A stretch of DNA of 64,000 nt from the NCBI RefSeq assembly GCF_021228125.1, contig NZ_JAJQQS010000006.1, positions 372,001 to 436,000 of the forward strand, given 5' to 3'. The notes beneath the pieces were generated by a model, which was not told where the DNA came from, ran no database searches, and worked only from the letters and a program-made list of their open reading frames with translations. The position numbers were made by a program, and so were the translations under genes. Positions 62,522 through 64,000 of the stretch are shown piece by piece (the first letter of the stretch is position 1; each line of letters begins with the position of its first letter). The stretch is from Streptomyces albireticuli. Its GTDB lineage: Bacteria; Actinomycetota; Actinomycetes; Streptomycetales; Streptomycetaceae.

Positions 62522-62541
62522 ACCTGAAGCAAACTTTAAGT
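62522..62541 (+). promoter_or_regulatory. SoxR-box-like site before soxR
   Basis: ACCTGAAGCAAACTTTAAGT matches CCTCAAGTTAACTTGAGG at 13 of 18 positions and lies 18 bases before the soxR start. It probably allows autoregulation. Confidence 0.55.
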
Positions 62542-62559
62542 CCGGATTACGGTTGATAT

Positions 62560-63081
62560 ATGGAAATGCCGCTTTACAACGCCAAGGAGCTCACCGTCGG
62601 TGAGCTCGCCGAACGCAGCGGTGTCACCACCAGCGCGCTGCGCTTCTACGAGTCGATGGGCCTGATCCACAGCCGCCGTACCCCCGGCAACCAGCGCCGC
62701 TACCCGCGGACGACGCTGCGGCAGGTGGCGCTCGTCCGGGTCGCGCAGAGCGTCGGGATCTCCCTGCGGGAGGTCCAGGAGGCACTGGCGCGCCTGCCCG
62801 AAGGGCGCGCGCCCACCCAGGACGACTGGGAGGAGCTGTCCCGGAGCTGGCGGGACGACCTCGACGCACGCATCGAGCAGCTCATACGGCTGCGGGACCG
62901 GCTCGACGACTGCATCGGCTGCGGTTGCCTGTCGCTGGACCGCTGCATGGTGGCCAACCCCGAGGACCAGCTCGGCCGGGCCGGGCCGGGGCCCCGCCGC
63001 CTGTTGGTCGACCGGTTCCTGGACCCGCCGGCCCACCCCCGTTCCCCCCACGACGACCCGCCACCCGGCGCACGGGAATAA
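62560..63081 (+). CDS. soxR: Redox-sensing MerR-family regulator SoxR
   Basis: 173 residues. The MerR helix-turn-helix is at LTVGELAERSGVTTSALRFY, ESMGLIHSRRTPGNQRRYPR. The [2Fe-2S] cluster ligands are all present: Cys118, Cys121, Cys123 and Cys129 (CIGCGCLSLDRC). In Streptomyces SoxR reacts to redox-active pigments and antibiotics and switches on exporters and oxidoreductases. The neighbouring MFS exporter with its own box is a likely target. The C-terminus (PHDDPPPGARE) lies in a 42-bp tandem duplication. Confidence 0.96.
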   Translation: MEMPLYNAKELTVGELAERSGVTTSALRFYESMGLIHSRRTPGNQRRYPRTTLRQVALVRVAQSVGISLREVQEALARLPEGRAPTQDDWEELSRSWRDDLDARIEQLIRLRDRLDDCIGCGCLSLDRCMVANPEDQLGRAGPGPRRLLVDRFLDPPAHPRSPHDDPPPGARE

Positions 63082-63127
63082 GAGCCCCCCCACGACGACC
63101 CGCCACCCGGCGCACGGGAATGAGAGC
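63044..63127 (+). repeat. 42-bp tandem duplication at the soxR end
   Basis: 63044-63085 is repeated as 63086-63127 with one main change (GAATAAG versus GAATGAG). The first copy holds the soxR stop; the second would carry TGA in the same frame. Confidence 0.9.
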
Positions 63128-63190
63128 CCCCCGCGACCCCGGCCGCCCGAAGGCTTCCCGCCCACGACGGCTCCGGCCGCGGACGGCGAG

Positions 63191-63235
63191 TGCGACGCGG
63201 GCCGCTGCGACGCGGGCCGCTGCGACGCGGGCCCC
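63191..63235. repeat. 15-bp tandem repeat
   Basis: Three copies of TGCGACGCGGGCCGC in the gap before the dienelactone hydrolase gene. Confidence 0.85.
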
Positions 63236-63285
63236 CGTGACGCGGCCCGCCTCCAACACTCCGACACCGACAAGGAGCAGCATCC

Positions 63286-64000
63286 ATGCCCACCAGGACA
63301 GTTGAGATCTCCACCCCCGACGGCACGGCCGACGCCTTCGCCGCCTTCCCCGACGACGGCGAGCGCCACCCGGGCGTGCTGCTGTACGTGGACGCCATCG
63401 GGCTGCGGCCGGTGATCCACGAGATGGCCCGGAAGCTGGCCGACCAGGGCTACTACGTCCTGGCGCCCAACATCTTCTACCGCCGCGGCCCCGCCCCCGT
63501 GATCGACGTGCCCGACCTGAGCACCGCCGAGGCCCGCGATACGTTCTTCGCCCGCATCATGCCGCTCCTGGACGAGCTGACGGTCGAGCGCGCGGTCCGC
63601 GACGCCGGCGCCTACCTGGACTTCCTCACCACACAGCCCGAGGTCCGCCCCGGACCGGTCGGGACCGTCGGCTACTGCATGGGCGCCGTCCTGGCGCTGC
63701 GCGCCGCCGCCGCCCGCCCCGGCCAGGTGGCCGCCGCGGCCTGCTTCCACCCCGGCCCCCTCGTCACCGACACCCCCGACAGCCCGCACCTGCTCGCCCC
63801 GCGGCTGAACGCCGAACTCCTCTTCGGCCTGGCCGAGCACGACGACTCCATGCCGCCCGAGGCGGTCGCCCGGCTGAACAAGACGCTGGACGCCGACGGC
63901 GTCCGTTACGCCTCCGAGGTCTACCCGGACACCGTCCACGGCTTCACCATGGCCGACACGTCGGCCTTCAGTCCCTCCGGGCTCCAGCGCCACTGGGACC
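63286..64000 (+). CDS. Dienelactone-hydrolase-family protein (3' end outside the window)
   Basis: 238 residues visible, stop not reached. The alpha/beta hydrolase with a Cys nucleophile is typical of dienelactone hydrolases: VGYCMGAVLAL (Cys), Asp in EHDDSMPPEA and His in DTVHGFTMAD. It hydrolyses lactones or esters in the cytoplasm. ATG 63286 follows AAGGAGCAG. It may be part of the SoxR-controlled group, but no box was seen directly before it. Confidence 0.9.
   Translation, partial: MPTRTVEISTPDGTADAFAAFPDDGERHPGVLLYVDAIGLRPVIHEMARKLADQGYYVLAPNIFYRRGPAPVIDVPDLSTAEARDTFFARIMPLLDELTVERAVRDAGAYLDFLTTQPEVRPGPVGTVGYCMGAVLALRAAAARPGQVAAAACFHPGPLVTDTPDSPHLLAPRLNAELLFGLAEHDDSMPPEAVARLNKTLDADGVRYASEVYPDTVHGFTMADTSAFSPSGLQRHWD

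Overview
The window is a stretch of chromosome from a Streptomyces or a very close relative. GC content is very high, third codon positions are almost all G or C, GTG starts are frequent and many genes overlap by 4 bp (GTGA or ATGA). It also carries typical genus modules: XRE/DUF5753 regulators with DUF397 partners, DUF6255 and degenerate RsbW-like ATPases. From memory, the order sigma factor / mutase / nonulosonate genes / M20 hydrolase / BMP nucleoside transporter / cdd / deoA resembles the S. coelicolor SCO4864-SCO4890 core. No rRNA, tRNA, CRISPR or transposase was seen.

Layout. 0.5-10.3 kb: an ECF sigma factor with a coupled one-pass membrane protein, a stand-alone acyl-CoA mutase large subunit, a zinc-ribbon miniprotein, a two-component system, and a WhiJ-type module (XRE regulator, two DUF397 proteins, divergent ATPase). 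10.3-22.1 kb: an accessory biosynthetic island. Minus-strand genes encode a cupin, a MetRS-like ligase, aspartate 1-decarboxylase, a lysine/ornithine N-hydroxylase, an FAD amine oxidase, a condensation-type acyltransferase, a VOC protein and possibly a thioesterase, with an MFS exporter and a GlxA-type regulator at the edge. The cupin + MetRS + N-hydroxylase + FAD-oxidase set is the signature of hydrazine (N-N bond) natural products; here the hydrazine synthetase is split into two genes and is joined by a PanD homologue. 22-33 kb: secreted S33 peptidase, amidase, gluconate operon (FadR-type repressor, kinase, GntP permease), and a flavin monooxygenase with a divergent TetR regulator.

33-43.3 kb: a cell-surface nonulosonate locus (acyltransferase, polysialyltransferase-like protein, GT2, DUF6716-type transferase, NeuA-HAD fusion, NeuB, GT52-like transferase). 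From recollection, related genes in S. coelicolor are tied to a Kdn-containing teichulosonic acid wall polymer. 43.3-51.8 kb: an M20 hydrolase and a nucleoside import and salvage operon (BMP lipoprotein, duplicated-domain ATPase, two permeases, cytidine deaminase, thymidine phosphorylase). 51.9-60.7 kb: acetyltransferases, a DD-peptidase-like serine hydrolase, an unusual XRE-TPR / methyltransferase-like / CYTH cassette, and a second WhiJ-type module arranged as a mirror of the first. 60.8-64 kb: an MFS exporter, a SoxR regulator with a SoxR-box-like site at each gene, and a dienelactone hydrolase cut by the window end.

Two sequence-level themes recur. A mosaic inverted repeat (core CCTCAAnCGCCGGnCGGGCTGA and its complement) sits in many intergenic gaps and has been read into at least one protein. 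Short tandem arrays, most with periods of 9, 12, 15 or 27 bp, are common both between genes and inside them, where they insert low-complexity segments into otherwise conserved enzymes, above all in the nonulosonate locus.
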